From positions 908,413-972,412 of the forward strand of contig JAQFVV010012512.1 of NCBI GenBank assembly GCA_028023455.1: a stretch of 64,000 bases of DNA, written 5' to 3'. A program made the position numbers and the translations under genes. Shown here piece by piece: positions 49,600 to 62,596 of this stretch; the stretch's first letter is position 1; every line of letters starts with the position of its first letter. This stretch comes from Epiperipatus broadwayi (Eukaryota > Onychophora > Udeonychophora > Euonychophora > Peripatidae). The notes under the pieces were generated by a model that saw only the letters and a program-made list of their open reading frames with translations, did not search any database and was not told where the DNA came from.

Positions 49600-51766
49600 T
49601 TTAGATCGTTTAAAGATTCGGAATTTGTAACAGCAAAGCAAAAGAAAAAATTGCAAATGCTAATTAGAACACAATCCCCAAAAATTATGTATCCAAAGCA
49701 AAAAACCATTTATAATTTATCTAAGAAAGCCCTTTCTACAGATGAAATTTCCGTTTTAGAAAAAGGTTTCAATTTTGCTTTAACACCTTCCCAGATATTT
49801 TTTGAGAAAATTGTTTGTAATGTTGAATCAGCTCTCGATAAAATTGATTCTACATCGGCTGATTTGGCTAGAGCTGAGATTTGTAAGATTTTAAAAAAAG
49901 CTAAGCTTCCTAACAATAATATTTCAAAGAAAGAAAGACAAGCATTAAATAATATAAAATCGGAAAAATCAATTGTTGTACTTCCAGCTGATAAAGGTAA
50001 TGTCACAGTTGTAATGGATCGTGACATTTACCATAATAAAATTTTAGATCTGCTTAATGATAAAACTTATAAACTATCAAAAAGAGATCATACTATGTAT
50101 TTGGAAAAAACAGCAAAAGCTAATATTAATAAATCACCTATTGAAACAGAGATAAAAAATAAAATAATCCCTCGTGAAAAATCTTCTGTCTGTCCAAAAT
50201 TTTATGGACTTCCAAAAATTCACAAACCAGATACCCCCCTTCGTCCAATAGTAAGTGCAATAGGTTCTCCAACTAATATTTTAGCCAGAAACTTATCGGA
50301 TTTCATTAAACCTACAATCCCATCTATTAAATCATATATTAAAAACTCTCTTCATTTTATTTCTGTTTTAAAAAGTTTAAAAATTAATGCTAGTGGCATT
50401 CTGGTCAGTTTTGTTGTCGTGTGTTTGTTTACAAACATTCCAATTGATGAAGCATTAAATATAATCTCACAACGTTGCAATTTACCAGACCATATTATTG
50501 CTTTGATTAAACATTGTCTCTTAAATACATATTTTGTATACAATGGACAGCATTACAGACAAGTTTTTGGTACTCCTATGGGCTCACCTATCTCAGGAGT
50601 AATAGCTGATTTATTCATGAAATATATAGAAACGCTTGCTTTAGAATCATCATCTTTAAAACCTCTCATTTGGCTCAGATACATAGATGACACCTTTGTC
50701 ATATGGCAACGTGGAAAAAAAAATTAGATGATTTTTTTCTTACATTTAAATAATATGCATCCTCATATTAAATTTACTATGGAGACTAAGTCTGATGGAA
50801 AACTCCCCTTTCTTGATGTTCTAGTCACCAGAACACCAAATAGTTTATCTTTTTCTATTTACAGACAGGATACACCCACAGACAGATATTTGCATTTCCA
50901 TTCTCATCATCACCCAACTCAGATAGTTTCTGTAGCCAAAACTCTTTTAAATAGAGCAATTAACCTTTCAGATGAGACACATCTGAAAGAAGAAATAAAT
51001 CATATTAATAGTGTTTTATTAGCAAATAGTTATAATTACAAATTTATAAAAAAAAAAGCTTTATTTCAAGCCCAAAATAGACAAAATAGGAAACAAAAAG
51101 ATGATAAATCAGCTATTAGGATTTGTGTTCCATATGTAAAAGGAACTACAGACAGTACCGGACGTATATTAAATGCTATAATATCGATACAGCATTTTCT
51201 GCTCATCAAAAGATCAGCAATATAATACCCAAGCCTAAGGATTCAATCCCTCTTGAATCTCATGGTGTCTATCAAATCTCATGTAAAAATTGTAAAGCTT
51301 CTTACATAGGTATGAGTAATCATCGCATCAGTGTTAGGAGAGATGAGCATGCTAATGCAGTTAAACAACACTCATCATCATCAGTACTCTCACTCCATAC
51401 TATAGATTCAGGTCATAAAATTGATTTTTCTAGTACCAGGATCATATCCAGATGTGATAATCTCTACCAATGCAAAATTAAAGAAGCCATTGAGATACTT
51501 AAAAGGCCAGATTGTATCAATAAGCGAGATGATACATGTAAACTTCCTCCTATTTGGAAAGATTTTTTTAAAAAACATTCCTAAATTTAACATTTTTGCT
51601 ATTGGTGGAATTTTAACATTTTATTCAGATCAGTGATTGTAGCGCCTCTACAACTGTCTTTCTACCTTTTATAACTCTGTGGATGACTTGTGTGACCAAG
51701 TCGAAATGTCAGTATATTAATATTAAAAGTTTTTAACATGGATGAACCCGCAAAATATGCATTTTA
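49600..51766 (+). pseudogene. Penelope-like element copy 2b (RT plus GIY-YIG), RT-dead
   Basis: The plus-strand frame 49501-50727 begins inside the opposite arm, so its first 30-odd residues are not element protein. From about 49610 it runs through PADKG, YGLPKIHK and RPIVSAIGSP, but motif A reads SFVVVCLFTNIP: the catalytic Asp codon is GTT at 50413-50415. Motif B (GTPMGSPISG) and YIDD (about 50679) remain. A-run frameshifts follow at about 50719-50727 and 51048-51056; the GIY-YIG part continues in 51123-51584 (QISCKNCKASYIGMSNHRISVRRDEH). It cannot give an active RT. The 3' UTR ends at about 51766. Confidence 0.92.
51685..51706 (+). other. Conserved 3'-UTR hairpin (copy 2b)
   Basis: The stem GACTTG / CAAGTC with loop TGTGAC is followed by GAAA and preceded by CTGTGGAT. 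It is the best-preserved of the four copies. Confidence 0.58.
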
Positions 51767-51795
51767 TATATTTAACCAGTGCAAATCTTCGTTTT

Positions 51796-51796
<1 letters not shown>

Positions 51797-51870
<74 letters not shown>

Positions 51871-51885
51871 TATAGATAGATATAT
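51797..51885. repeat. (TA)n microsatellite with GATA-type tail
   Basis: Interrupted TA run ending in TAGATATAGATAGATATA, lying between the Penelope 3' end and the RTE 3' end. Confidence 0.93.
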
Positions 51886-51889
51886 TCCC

Positions 51890-53465
51890 ATCATGTCTGA
51901 ACACTTTTATTTTATTTATTCAGCTCAAATATGAACTCTTCTGGGTCTATTATATTCTCTTGGTATCATGTTTAAGATTTCAATTATCCATCTATTATCA
52001 ATTTTTTCTAGAAATATTTAAGTCCACTTATTTTTTAAGTTATTCAATAAGATCACTAACACCTGACTGTTCTCATATCCATATATTGTGTTTTCGAACT
52101 CTTCTTGTTCCTCTTAACATGCATCACTACATACTTCTTTGAGTGGTCCGAAGTCTCACTATTGCTCTTTTATTCAATGTTTATATCTCAGATCCATATT
52201 TGTTTTTAGTATCAAATTATTTCTAACAAATATGCACTCCACCTACATTTAATTTTATGATTAATTTCATTCATTATGTTTCCATCTGTAATAATAATGT
52301 GATCATCTTCTGTGGAAATCTATTGAACATTACTTTAATCTTTATATCTTTAGCTCTACTTTTTTACTTTCATCTGATAACTCTTGATACATTTTGTAAA
52401 GCTTTAAAGCTTTATTTGCAAAAACAACATCATCTGCAAAATCTATATGAATTAAATAATCTACATTTACTTGAACTTTTTTTACTTCCCTTTTTAATCC
52501 ACAAAATATTTTTAAAGTACTGCTACAAACATTTCTGGAGATATAGAGTCACCATGTTTTAGTTCCTTCTCTATATTGACTTTTTTAGTATCATTATGTA
52601 ACCTAATTGTTGTTTTTGCATTCCTATAAATATTCTTCAAAATATGACAATATCCTTGGTCTATTCCTTGATGATCCAATGCTTTAATCCCTGATAAACT
52701 GTTTATACAATCAAATGCTTTTTCATAAGCTACAATTCTGAAGTGCAATGGCAACTGATATTTATAAGTCCTTTTTATAACTTCTCTCAATATTTGGTTA
52801 TGATCTACTGTACTAACACCACTTTTAAATCCAGTTTGTTTCATTGATTTGTGGAAAATACAATGTTGTCCATAGGCAAGTAGTAATTATCCTGGTAAAA
52901 ATGTATAAATCTCATAAAAGGCTGATAGATCTGTAATTGCTAATATCTATTTTATCACTTTTTTAAAATATTAATATCAATACTGCATTCTTCCAATCAT
53001 CTTTTATGTTTTTATTATTTATACATTTGGTATATAACTTTAATAATGTTTTTTTTCTTTATACTCATCTGCTTCTTTTATTATATGCATTATAATTACA
53101 TCATTGCCTGGAACTTTTCCTTTCTTCATAAATGAAATTCCATGTCTCACTTTTTTATTTAAAATTCTGTATAGTTCATACGATATAATAGATGTAGTAG
53201 CTTCTTCTTTATTACTATATATTTTTATAGAAGTCTTCTACACATTTCATGATGTCATATCTGTGTTTATTAATATTTCCACCCGTTTTTCTTATTCCAT
53301 CTTTTGTTCTTATTGCACACATAAATTTTATTCCAATAACAAAATGTTTTTTACTACACTCTTGAGACCTTTATTCCCTACTACAGCTTTTTTTACTTGT
53401 TCACAAATATACTTTCTTATATCATTATCAACTCTCTGTTTTTCTCTCTTTTTCTATTGAAATGG
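51890..53465 (-). pseudogene. RTE-type LINE reverse transcriptase, decayed
   Basis: The minus strand carries the RTE-clade RT in order. Near 53450-53370 is DIRKYICEQVKKAV. At about 53120 is GKVPGNDVIIMHIIKEA, the usual GK-PG-DG block. Near 52980 is DWKNAVLILIF...SDKIDISNYRSISLL. The open piece 52844-52512 has TGFKSGVSTVDHNQILREVI, VAYEKAFDCI (motif A with Tyr-Glu in place of Asp-Tyr context) and GDSISPEMF. The remaining C-terminal part to about 51890 is riddled with stops but aligns to the fragment at 41613-42065. The apurinic endonuclease domain is missing, so the copy is 5'-truncated, as is usual for LINEs. Confidence 0.87.
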
Positions 53466-53489
53466 GTCTGTTTAATAAAATTGTTTAAT

Positions 53490-54870
53490 TGGGTTTAAAC
53501 CTTAGTCAATATAATTTTAAATTTTATATTTTTAATATTATGTTAATGAACTAGCTCTTCAAGCAGAGGAAAGAATTCCATCTTTCTCAAAGCTATCAAT
53601 GATACCCATTGTCAGATTGAGCTACACAAAGCATAACATGATCACATTTCCAGATTGTGGGCCTTTTCAACTTCTAGATTTAAAGCTCTTCGATCCAAAG
53701 CATGTCATTTGTTTATAGATAAACTTCAGGTCTCCAGCAAAGTGTTAATCATAATTAGAGTGTCTGCATGACAGACTCACAATCCAGTGCTTGAAATACC
53801 CCACGACTAACTCACACATTGTAGTTAACACATGCAGTAACAAGAGAGAAGAGAAATAGACAAAATAACAATTGAGGCAAACATTAATATTTAATTATTT
53901 ATACACAGATATATTTAATATAGTATAAAATAATAAATTTTACATAAGAAAAATAGAAATGATTTTATGCTATTGTTATAATAGTCTATTAATTAAAGTT
54001 CATCCCACTTAAAACAAAGAGCATAGACTGTGATCAGAATATATTTTAAACTATCTTTAACTAGCTTTTCATGATGGTCACTTTCCAACCTTTTGTTTTT
54101 TAGTTGCCATTGATGGTTCCAGGCTTTGTTTCCATTCTTTGGGTTGACAATGGAAAACAAAATTGTGACAGCATTTACTCACAATCTAGGCAATGTTCCA
54201 GGTATAGTTTCAGGTGAGGTTCAGTTGTTTTTTGTTGAGGTATTGAGGCCTAAACCCAGCTGAATATTCTAAACTTGTCTAGCAATGCATGTTGGTACAT
54301 CTCCAGCTTTTGCATGGATGTTCACTAAAGCAGTAATAGACTGGCTTATTACTGATTTCTAAATCTCTGGTTATTTGAATTCTGCACTTTTTTCAAACTG
54401 ATGAATGATCTAATGAATGATCTAACAAATGGAAGCACTGACTGTATAGCAGTAACATGAACCCATCTAATAACAAATTGACAATGAGAATAACTTGATC
54501 ACAAAATGCAGATCAGATTTTATATCACAAACCAGACTGTATAACTATAGAAAAGGCAACTTTATATACTTTTTTCTTCTATTATTTTAATTTCTTATAA
54601 TTACTTAATTTTAATTTCAACTTGAAATATGTCTTTTAATTAATTTTACATTTCTTTAATTAATTGATTTTTACATTTACCTTGATCTTAATGCATTCAG
54701 ATTCATCTAAATGATCTTGATAAAATACTTTAGTTTTTTTAATAAAACAATTTAATGAGTAATTTTATAAACTAATTAATTAAATTTTTCAAAGTTTTCC
54801 AAACATTTTATTTTTAGAGACTATTTTTAGTCTGATTTTACATTGGCTCATTTTATACATTATAAAGGTT
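53490..54870 (+). repeat. Dispersed repeat family 3, copy 1
   Basis: Aligns directly to 56505-56874 plus 57294-58320. Shared strings include AGAGGAAAGAAT, CAAGAGAG...AGACAAAATAACAATT, GCTTTTCATGAT and AACTTGATCA. No ORF is recognised. Two direct copies only 1.6 kb apart could be LTRs or a local duplication; no TG...CA ends are evident. Confidence 0.65.
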
Positions 54871-56500
54871 TTTTTTTTTCTTTACAAACATTAAAAGGAA
54901 ATATTTTCCTCCCACTTGCTAAGAAGTTTTATTGTAAAAAAAAATATAGTGCAATACTTTTATTTTTGCATAATCTTGTTTTAAAAATCTTAAATCTAAT
55001 AAATTTTTTTTTAAAATTATGAAGCATTTAATGCTATTCAATAACAGTACATTACACCTCCCTCTGTTTGAGAGTAATATGCATGATTTATCCCACTTTA
55101 TCTCTAAGATTTTTTTTTACATTTACAACACCATTTTTTCATATTTATTTATGTAATGTTTTTCTACTAATCAAGTTTTAGAATTGCTACAGATCAATAT
55201 AGAACAGATGCTGACCTTTCTTAAACTACTTCTCTATACATACTGCTAATGTTCATTCCAACAATCAAGTGCTTTGTGGTGTCCATGAATAAAGAATGCA
55301 TATTTCTGATCAGGGTTTGCCTGTCTCATCCCAACTTACACACAAAAACAAAGCTTTCTATGCTAGTTTTTACCAGATGTTTGCATGAGATCATAACTTG
55401 CTCCAATGGGACTGAATCCTAGAAAGTGGAATAAAGTCACTGGGAATGATAAGATTCCTCAACTATTCAACTTACTCTATTGATAATTCTAATGAGATTT
55501 CCCCCAAATACCTGATTATTTGCCTATTCTGGTTGTTCCCAGTGTGCACATTTAGAATAAGATATAGGACTATTTTACCCAGTGAATATTGGAAAGGCCC
55601 AGATCTTTCTGTGCTGAAACCTCATCCTGTGAACTGACTTGTGAGTTCTGCACATATTTCAGAATATAAAATTGAGACTATTTTTTCCAGAAAATTTGGA
55701 TGGTCCCATGAATTTTTCTACTAGAATTTTATCCTGAGAATAAATCCCCTGTTTAGTTCATTATATGTACTATTTTACAGCCTACACTCTGAAAACTTTC
55801 CTTGACTTTTATCTTTACAATCTCCCCATGACTACCAATATAATTTATACTCTCATGAAAGATCATTTTTATTTTATTATAGATTTTATTTTATTTATTA
55901 TATGCTTTATTTGTTTTGTAGGTTTATTTATTAAGTTGTCACAGCATTATGATTGTAAAGAAAGAGAATAATTTATTTATTATTGTATATTTACTCTAAA
56001 ACTTTATTATTTTACTTTAAATAACATAATTATCATTATACTCCCATTTAACCAATAACAATTCTAAACCCTTCTAATCTATCATGTACAGTTTTATTTT
56101 CATTGTTTTTGTTATTTTTCCTTGAATAAAGTGTTTGATTAAATATTTTAAAGCAAACTACATGTCTGAACAACTCCAGACCCCCAGTAATAAATTATTT
56201 ATCATTTCTGACCACTTTTTTATTTCTCCTTTTTAATTACATTATAAATTTAAAGATTACTATTTATTTTATCAATATTACAACTTGTCTGCCTTCGTCT
56301 ATATATTTTACGCACTGCTTACCATTTTCATTTTTATCACACAATTTAGCATTTAATTCAAATTTTAGTTTCAAACACTTTTTTTAATTTTACATATTAT
56401 CATACTTTTTTAATGTTAATAATGCTGAGTCAAATTATGACACTTCAGCACCAACATTGACCAACATTCAAACTGTGTCCTTTTAAAAGAAGTTGCTTTA
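54871..56500. other. No gene recognised between the family 3 copies
   Basis: The 1.6 kb between the direct repeats is AT-rich except for 55200-55760, which is more balanced. A 63-codon plus frame at 55446-55637 (LIICLFWLFPVCTFRIRYRT) has no recognised relatives. Confidence 0.45.
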
Positions 56501-56504
56501 TTGT

Positions 56505-58320
56505 GTTTATACCTTGTTTAACATAATTTTAAATTTTATGTTTTTTTAATGTTATGTGAACAGACTGACCCATCAAACAGAGGAAAGAATATCATCAATA
56601 ACAGAGCCATCAATGACACCTATAGTCAGACTGAGCTATGCAAAACATAACACATTCACATTTTCCAGACCATGGCCCACCTCAACTGTTAGATTTAAAC
56701 TGATGTCATCCAAAGCATTTTATAGGTTTAGAGGTAAACTGCAGGTGTCAGCTATTCATAATTCATATTTAGCATACCTGGATGTCAGGCCTACAATTAA
56801 GTACTTGAAATATCTCATGACTAGCTCGTACTCAGTATCAGGGTCCAGCATATTTATTTAACACATAAAATAACCGTACAAGGTGAAACTTTCCATACAG
56901 TAGTGCCACCCTATGCCAAACAAAGTAACCAATGGATGAAAGAAAGTCTGTGCATAAAATCCCTATCTAGTTCCTACTCATCCAATATCCCCAGACAAGT
57001 TTTGTAGTTAAGTAGTGTTAAATGGTGCTGCTGTCAGGTTGTATTAAATCCTGAGATCTAGGTGCACTGCTCTCAGATCCAAGGCTCCTCACTGACAAAG
57101 GCCACAAGCCAGAAACTAGTCTGGGGATATTGTATGAGTAGGAACTAGATGAGGATTTTATGCACATGCCTTCTGACATCACCTTGATTACTCTGATTGG
57201 CACAGGATGGCACTACTGTATGGAGAGTTTGCTGTGTTTAATAACAATTATGTGCTAGTATAAGAGATAATGAACATGTGATGTTTACTGGTTTAAATAA
57301 CTCTACACTAATTTTCTCATGATGCAATGACAAGAGAGATAGAGAAAATAGACAAAATAACAATTAAGATAAACATTAAGATTTAATTAATTATGCACAC
57401 ATTTATTTAATATAATATAAAATAACATAATAAATTTTACATTAAGAAAAATATAAATGACTTTAGGCTATTGTTATAATAGTTCATTAATTACAGTTCA
57501 TTCATTTAAAATAAAGTGTCTAGCCTGTGATCAAAAAATATTTTTAAATATCATTATCTAGCTTTTCATGATTGTCAGTTACAACCTGTTGGCTTATTGT
57601 CTCCATTGATAGTTCCAGGATTTGTTTTCCATTCTTTGTGTTGACTATCTATGTATTGTTCCTGGTGTTTATTTAGGTATGGTTCAGTTGGTTTCTTTTT
57701 ATTGAGGGTTTTGGGACCTGAAACCCAGCTGACTATCCCAATGTTATCTCGCAAGGCATCTTGCTAGATCTCTGGCTTTTTCACAGATGTTGACTGCATC
57801 AGGAATTGACTGTTACTACTGTGTTCTGAATATCTAAATCTCTGATTAATTGGATTCTGTATTCCAACCAAACTGTTGAATTATCTAACATATTGCAGCC
57901 CTAACTGTGTAGCACTAACTTGAATAATAACACACTGACAACTGGAGTAACTTGATCATGAAATGCAGACCAAATTTTATATCACAAGCTCGAATGTAAA
58001 ACAATTGAGAGAGTGACTTTATATACTTTTTTTCTCCTAATGTTTTAATTTCTCATTATTACTTTAATTTTGCTCTTAACATGAAATCTGTCTTTAGACA
58101 TTTTTTAATTAATTGATTTTTATTTGTGTTAATTTTGATTTTAATATATTCAGATTCATCTAAACAATTTTCATAAGTTAGTTTATTTGTTATTTAAATA
58201 ATACAATTTAATCAGTAATCTTATAAACTAATCAATTACATTTTCGAAAGTTTTACAAACATTTTATTTTTAGAAACAAAATTTTAGTCCAATGCCACAT
58301 TGTATTATTTTATATATAAT
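56505..58320 (+). repeat. Dispersed repeat family 3, copy 2, interrupted by a foldback element
   Basis: Colinear with 53490-54870 apart from the 56875-57293 insertion. Its right end passes into the degenerate tandem array at 58253-59330. Confidence 0.65.
56875..57293. mobile_element. Foldback element, same family as 27406-28037
   Basis: Inverted arms of about 110 bp (left about 56893-57003, right about 57110-57226) share CCATACAGTAGTGCCA, GTGCATAAAATCC and CAATATCCCCAGAC. Flanking near-direct repeats TAAAATAAC (56866-56874) and TAAATAAC (57294-57301) look like a target duplication of 8-9 bp. A right-hand extension ending GATGTTTACTGGTT matches the right end of the 27-kb element. The comparison copy of repeat family 3 lacks this insert. 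A 61-codon minus frame inside it (57018-57203) is part of the repeat, not a gene. Confidence 0.75.
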
Positions 58321-59330
58321 AAAAGTTTTTGGTAATAGTATAAACACTAAAACCTACCATTTGATGGTGCTCATTTTGCCCAATGCACATAAATATACCA
58401 ATTTAAGGCCACCTGTTTGTTTATATAATATTACGGTAAAATATTTTTTGCTTATTTTTTTTTTTTTGCAAACAGTTTTTAATTTTTTTCCCTCATCAGC
58501 CTGTCTGTTTGGTTTACATAATATTACAGTAAAGCACCAAATATTTTTTTTATTTCACCTGGGTTTTTTTTGTTTTTTAATAAACAAATACTTTGTTTTT
58601 AGATTGGTTTGTTTTTAAATTATCAACTAACTGTCCATTGGTTTCTTTACATAATATGATTTCAGGAAACCAAAGTTTTTTTCATCCAGTTTATTTTCTT
58701 TTGATTGGTTTTTTAAGAAACAAACACTTTATTTTTACATGGTGTTATGGGTGTTGGTTTGCTTTGAAATTATCAATTAAGGCTCTGTCATTTGTTTGCA
58801 CAAAAATATGGTAACAAACACTTTGTTGTTTTTAGATGGTGGAGAGAGGGAGTTGGTTGTTTGGTTTTAACTTATCTTCTTTTTTTATTGGTTAATGTTT
58901 TGGTTTGCTGAAAGATTTAACAATTTGGAACTTTTGAATAAACAAACACTTGGTTTTTTTAGAAAGTGGAGGCAAAAAAGGTAGTTTTGATTTTGAATTG
59001 CCATCTCTTTTTTTGTTAATTTATTATGAGGATTTTCTATTTTTGTTTCAAAGCTTATGTTGCAGAAAGCTATATTATATGATAGTGAAAAGTACTTCCT
59101 TAATTTTTGGACCTTTAATTTTTAAAAAGTCATAAACAGTTTGATTAAAAAACACTTTTTTTAAGCCAGGGGAGGTGGGGTGGGTTTTTGGGGAAGGTTT
59201 GTTTTCATTTTTAATTATTGACTTCTTCTGAGTTTTCTTTTTGAACATTTTATTATGTTACTGCACAATTCTTTATTATTATTACCTTTTGAATAAACTT
59301 TTAAACACTTCTTTTTTTTTTTTTGGTATA
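58253..59330 (+). repeat. Degenerate tandem array, unit about 100-150 bp
   Basis: The phrase AAACAAACACTTTGTTTTTAGA recurs in altered form at about 58580, 58717, 58817, 58938 and 59150, with accompanying TTTGATTTTGAATT and TTGGTTTCTTTACATAATAT blocks. Units are rich in T and G on the plus strand. One related unit is present in copy 1 of family 3 near 54799. Confidence 0.55.
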
Positions 59331-59339
59331 AAAATATTA

Positions 59340-60845
59340 CTTATTTTATTTAACTGTTAATAAAACTTATCAAATATTATCTACTTTCTAATTATGTGAA
59401 CAATAATGAAGAAACAACTTGAAATAAAATAATTTATTGAGTCTAAAATAAACTAAACTACAAGTCACAAAAAAAAACCATTTTTGGGAGTATAAAAAGC
59501 CAAAACTAACATGCAAATAAAATAACAAGAAAGCTTCAAAGATATACAAAAAATAACACACAAATAAGCTAACAGGGAAGCCTCAAAGCTAAGTAATAGG
59601 ATTTTGGAAACCTCAAACCAACTTCCCTTATGTTCTCAAATGGATTCACTCATAAAACAGCATTTTTCCATGAAATTGAAAACAACTCTAGTGAAAAAAA
59701 GAACCTTTTCAAATTGTGTGCAGTTCAAAATCATAGGGAAACATCTGTGAATACATGACAATTCTTAATATGGAATACTAATTCCACTACACTTTCTAAA
59801 AATTTTCCGACAATGAAATTTTTCAGAGATTGAATTTTTTCAATTATGTCCACCATTAAATGGAACTGTAGTAAGAGTTCAAGAGTGCACATTTGAAGAA
59901 TACTGTTGCAATGCATTGGATGTTGTATTTTGGTATGTAATCAGAGAATACATTACCCTCAGGTAGCCTGTTATGGCTCAGAAACACATTGTAGTGTCAG
60001 CTGTGTATTAAGGCTGCTAAAATGGTATATTGATGTGCATTTTGTGACAAATGATGCCATCAAGTGGTGAAATTCAGTATTCATACTATTAGCAAGTTTT
60101 TCTTTACAAAGAGAAAAAAATGAAAAGATCACTTCCCCATTGCTAAAAAAAAGGTATTTGTCTATTAACCATCACATGTTGCTTGATGTTGCTCATTTCA
60201 TGCAAAATCACCAAATTATGTCATTTACATGGCCTATAGAACAGTTCTGTTTTTATTAGCCATTAAACAAACCTAATTGGTGTTGCATACAAATATTATG
60301 GCCCGCTTTCATTCTCTGCAGTAATATGCAAATAGGGCACATTTTACAGATCTCTTTGGTATGATATAAGACTTTATAGAATTCATGTGGCCATGACTTT
60401 TTATGTGCACTTGAAGTAATGATTTTTCATGATTTAAATAGTAATAATAATAAACAAATCACCACACTTTCATACACATCTTTTTTAGTTGAAACAAATT
60501 AAAAAATGTACATCCCAGCACCATTTTACAGAATTCACACAAAAAAGGAATTTTGCAAAAGAGTATCTAAGACACTACTAAAATAGCTGTGGTTTGTCAT
60601 TGTTTTTAAAAGCATAAGCTTGGTTTGGTCAGACTAATTAAATATAACACCATAGCCCATTTGCAACTATCATAAACACTAATTTAGTTACACTAATAAT
60701 GAGATAATTAAAAGATCCCATTTCTAAACACACAATATAGAAATAAAAATTCAACACTATCATCATTTAAGATTTAAAATATTTTCGATATTGGGAAGTT
60801 TTTGTAACCAACAAAATACACTAGCCATTGTCATCAGATAAACCA
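59340..60845. other. No gene recognised
   Basis: AT-rich. A 61-codon minus frame (59731-59916) has a plausible mixed composition (ELLLQFHLMVDIIEKIQSL) but no flanking splice sites or family resemblance that I can state. Confidence 0.45.
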
Positions 60846-60849
60846 ATAT

Positions 60850-61935
60850 TAGCTATACCAACTGAACAAAATTACAGTGAAATCCATGAAGTGCATTATG
60901 CATATATCCAATAATAGATTCTTTCAACAAAAAATGCTTTTCATTCCTCTTTCCATATATGTAAGACCATCCATGGTCACACACACACACACTGACACTA
61001 TTTATAACAACTTAAAAAAATATCAAAGAAGGTTAATAAGTTGGAGAAGGGACTTGATCACTTTATTTAGTTTAAACTAAGTACATGTGCTGTCTCCAGG
61101 CACCACTAGATTGTTTTAAACCTATATAAATATTATCTGTCCATAGTGTACTGGATTCAAAGCCATTTCGTACCTTCATTGCTACACATGCATTTGGATG
61201 AATAACAACAAAAAATGACATTCTTGTATTTTAACCGTATCAATAGAATTATAAGATACCAATACCCCAAAATTTATTTATCCAACACTCTTATAAGTAT
61301 TACCAGCTCAGTTTAAGTATATTGATGAACATATGCATGAATGTTCTTACTAATCACTTTCCAACAAACATAGTGAAGACCATTATTTACATGTATGGCA
61401 ATTAAACCTAGTTATTTAATTTAATTATTCATTGTAATATAATGATGATGATGATAATGATTCCAGACACAGCTTTTGTAATAAACTCATAACAACAAAT
61501 TTATCTTTTATAAGCATATAGGAACCTTTTAAAAATCATATTATGTTTAAACTGGGATTTAATTATAATAGTCACTAGCACTTATATACGTTTATGGTTA
61601 TTTACTTAAAATACTATTATAGTTAAAATTTATAGTTGAATCATCAAGATTTACCACTGATGATAAATAATCATCACGAATCTCACCATATGATATTTAG
61701 ATTTTTATAAACCCATATTTAATAAATATATGAATTACATTTAAGATTGGATTTAATTTTTACTATTTATTTAGCGATGATGATGATCATAACTAATCTT
61801 ATATCATAAAATTTAGATTATGATAAATATATAATTATTTACCATAACAGTACTATGCTTAAATGGTGATTTAACAAGTGATGTCTCTCATTGCTGAGGG
61901 TGATCAAACCCATGGGCACAATATAAAATTTTAGC
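60850..61935 (+). repeat. Direct repeat flanking the sushi exon, left copy
   Basis: Aligns to 62938-64000 (offset about 2.09 kb) along its whole length, with roughly a fifth of positions changed. Shared phrases include GGGACTTGATCACTTT, CACTAGATTGTTTTAAACCT, AATGACATTCTT and GGTTATTTACT. No ORF. Confidence 0.8.
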
Positions 61936-62596
61936 TTTTTACTATTGACTTATAATTGCTCAAAACTGGGTTATATGTCAAGCGTGATCCTAAACATCGG
62001 TCTATGCAAATCAATATCCGATGCTTAATATTTACTTAATATTTCGAGTGATGATGATTAATTATAATCAAAACCACATTTTAAAAAATTAACAAGACTA
62101 ATAATAATAACTTGGAAACCAAATATGAAATAATTATATTTATTCACACTCTTCCCTTCAATAAATCATATTTACTAATTATACAATTGACTCAATTAAA
62201 TACATAATTAAATTAAATATTTTAATGCTATATGCATAACCAACTAATTTTATATATCTGCTCATGTTACTACATATTTTGAAATAAGCTGGCTTAAAAT
62301 GACATAAAAATATTCTATTGAATGCTTATTCAAGATTTCCCAATACTTATTATGTATGTCATAAAGGTAAATTTATAATGCAATGTGTATGTCATTTCTG
62401 TCTTTACTTTGATACATGTGTGAAACTCTGCTCTTTAATTTGCTATCCTTAAAATAACTATGTCTAACGTATTTTGACTAGTTGGTATAAGCAGTCACAC
62501 ACACTCTGTGATATGTCAACATATATATTATATTAAAATGTGTCTCTCTATATTATGCATTGATACATAAATTATATATATATTATATATATATAG
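61936..62596. other. Probable intron sequence before the sushi exon
   Basis: AT-rich, no frame. It ends in TA dinucleotides that form the acceptor tract of the sushi exon. Confidence 0.5.

Larger units (their letters stand above)
47421..51766. repeat. Giant palindrome of two Penelope-like copies
   Basis: Arms of about 2.17 kb are inverted around a 13-nt spacer (49587-49599), with identity around 95 % by eye. The centre reads GATCTAAA - spacer - TTTAGATC. Both outer ends carry the element 3' end (GAACCCGCAAAATATGC) next to TA runs. The arms encode the same Penelope-like protein on opposite strands. Confidence 0.93.

Noticed and set aside
49157-50027. Frames on both strands at the centre of the Penelope palindrome
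   Set aside because: Antisense or read-through frames across the inverted junction. The first part of the 408-codon frame starting at 49501 is opposite-arm sequence, not a real N-terminus.
51681-51706. Canonical hammerhead ribozyme
   Set aside because: The CUGAUGA core is absent and the cleavage-side stem cannot be drawn convincingly, so only a conserved hairpin is annotated.
53490-58320. Family 3 direct repeats as a pair of LTRs
   Set aside because: No TG...CA ends, primer-binding site or internal gag/pol were found; kept as direct repeats of unknown class.
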